Shown here in pieces: positions 63,069 to 64,000 of a DNA stretch of 64,000 nucleotides. The DNA is from Bacteroidales bacterium (lineage in GTDB: Bacteria > Bacteroidota > Bacteroidia > Bacteroidales > Muribaculaceae): assembly GCA_029218425.1 (NCBI GenBank), contig JAQXRH010000010.1, positions 49,703 to 113,702 of the forward strand, written 5' to 3'. Made by a program: the position numbers and the translations under genes. Below the pieces are notes generated by a model. That model had not been told where the DNA came from and ran no database searches. It was given only the letters and a program-made list of their open reading frames with translations. Each line of letters starts with the position of its first letter. Position 1 is the stretch's first letter.

Positions 63069-63829
63069 AGTGAAGACAAGTATTTTTGGTGGTGTTTCTC
63101 AAGTAATTCTCTTTGTGGCAAGAATTTATCGGGAAGATGTATCTTGGTGCCCTTCAATTGCAATAAGTAGCTCTGTGAGGCGTCACTGTCGATATTGTCT
63201 ATCAGGCTGTCAGAAATCACAATATCAAAATCGGGCGTTATCGAAATGAGCAACTTGTCGTAAGCCTTATGGAAAAACGGATTTAAACACAAACCATTCC
63301 TCGGATTAGTTCGGTTGGCCTCATCTTCAGCCCAATCCACAATGTGACAGGCTTCTACAAGTTCGGATTTTTGCACTCCTGAAATGCAACAACGGAAATT
63401 GTAGGAATTCATCACGGCGGCTCGGAAGAACGACTGATTTACACGCTGGCGAATAACAGTCTCCCTTTCAGCGCCTTGGGGCAGATTTTGGATAGAAATC
63501 TCGGCAGTTTCTTCAATGGGTTTGTTTAGAAATTGAGCGATGAGCCGCTCACTTTCGTAGGCAAGGCGCTCGGGGTTGCCGTAAAATTCTTCCCACACGG
63601 CTTCTTCCTCTTTCGCCCCATGTTTAAGTCCTGTGATTCCTTGGCTTTTTAAGTCGGGGTCAAGTCGCCCGATATTGCCAATCTTCATGTTAAGCGCACT
63701 CGGCGAACGACCGATGATGCGAGCATATTTCACCACCAGCGGATGCGTCTTACTGCTGCTCTTAAATGGTATTTTGCAGTAAAGGTTGAACGCAATAATC
63801 GTTTCTTCGCGAGTCCACTTATTCATCAT
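63065..63829 (-). CDS. HNH endonuclease
   Basis: A 254-aa protein. The N-terminal ~90 residues are a helical domain often seen before HNH modules (WTREETIIAFNLYCKIPF, RIIGRSPSALNMKIGNIGRL). The C-terminal part is an HNH_2-type nuclease: FRAAVMNSYNFRCCISGV, VEACHIVDWAEDE, then NGLCLNPFFHKAYD with the expected His/Asn/His pattern. Overlaps its neighbours by 4 bp on both sides, so it is tightly coupled with the HpaII-like enzyme and the gene entering from the right. Confidence 0.88.
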   Translation of the reverse strand: MMNKWTREETIIAFNLYCKIPFKSSSKTHPLVVKYARIIGRSPSALNMKIGNIGRLDPDLKSQGITGLKHGAKEEEAVWEEFYGNPERLAYESERLIAQFLNKPIEETAEISIQNLPQGAERETVIRQRVNQSFFRAAVMNSYNFRCCISGVQKSELVEACHIVDWAEDEANRTNPRNGLCLNPFFHKAYDKLLISITPDFDIVISDSLIDNIDSDASQSYLLQLKGTKIHLPDKFLPQRELLEKHHQKYLSSL

Positions 63830-64000
63830 GTATCCTCCTTGCTGTCATCATGTTTTAGTAAAAACATGGTCTTTTGTCGCTCTATTTCTGCTTTTAGCTG
63901 CTCACGTGTTGGCATGTAAGTCATATATTTTGAGGCAAACAAGTGAGCATTGTCATGTAGAATGGAATATCGAGCAATATCCTCATCAGTGTCTTCGCAC
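63826..64000 (-). CDS. C-terminal end of a DUF1016/YhcG-like protein, cut by window edge
   Basis: The last ~57 codons are visible: EDTDEDIARYSILHDNAHLF, ASKYMTYMPTREQLKAEIER and a stop overlapping the HNH start (ATGA). The pattern of a strand, then hhASKYhTYhP and a charged helix fits the C-terminus of DUF1016 PD-(D/E)XK nuclease proteins, where it reads hhVAEYhTxLPPKExL. With so little sequence the call is tentative. Confidence 0.5.
   Translation of the reverse strand, partial: CEDTDEDIARYSILHDNAHLFASKYMTYMPTREQLKAEIERQKTMFLLKHDDSKEDT

Overview
The window looks like a chromosomal segment of a Bacteroidales bacterium, probably a gut Muribaculaceae-type organism. The evidence is many promoters of the Bacteroidota form (TTTG, about 20 bp, TAnnTTTG), SusC-like TonB receptors with lipoprotein partners, GH92/GH30/GH3 glycosidases, a trpBEGDCFA operon, and DUF1573/DUF3108/DUF6359 proteins. 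The species is inferred; no 16S gene is present.

Layout. 0-10.5 kb: a plus-strand glycan-degradation operon that enters from outside the window (GH92 alpha-mannosidase, two GH30 enzymes, GH3 with PA14, CotH/lamin-tail protein, DUF1573), followed by a convergent AraC regulator. 11.5-17 kb: recA, thymidine kinase, a decayed PatB remnant, cysK, a small unknown ORF carrying a 24-bp palindrome, and a MATE exporter. 17.3-25.5 kb: tRNA-Ser, a GH2 beta-galactosidase, DUF3108, a GYF_2/CD225-like and DUF2752 membrane pair, manA, a ROK kinase and rnhB. 25.5-27 kb is AT-rich and holds a rod-like structured RNA candidate with its own promoter and a small lipoprotein. 27-34.6 kb (minus strand): an outer-membrane barrel, a 994-aa TPR protein, dnaX, and a tRNA-Glu/rpsT/tRNA-Glu unit; recO follows on the plus strand.

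35.4-41.3 kb is the most unusual part: a minus-strand cassette of six genes with a phage portal, a SU10/DUF5309-type major capsid protein and four unassigned proteins, but no terminase, protease, tail, lysis or integrase gene. The capsid gene is fused to a repeated Lys/Glu-rich N-terminus and a hydrophobic segment ending in a cysteine. The cassette and neighbouring metK (42-43.5 kb) sit among dense small repeats: eight copies of a 34-bp hairpin element, 10-bp tandem arrays, and copies of a ~110-bp triple-hairpin element. A pseudoknot-like RNA candidate lies at 41.6 kb.

44-51.4 kb is a TonB-receptor operon with two surface lipoproteins built from DUF6359 modules. 51.4-53.8 kb is mobile-element debris (ArdA fragment, IS110-family transposase fragment, an 82-bp repeat) with two small exported proteins. 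53.8-60.6 kb is the complete tryptophan operon, preceded by a readable attenuator: leader peptide with W-R-W-W, antiterminator and terminator. 61-64 kb is a defence-like block (DUF4268, HpaII-family endonuclease, HNH endonuclease, end of a DUF1016/YhcG-like protein) running off the right edge.

Base composition by strand also changes: the plus strand is mostly G-rich left of about 17-18.5 kb and C-rich right of it, independent of gene direction. This suggests a replication terminus, or an inversion breakpoint, near 17 kb. All calls are by reading; no search or folding program was run.
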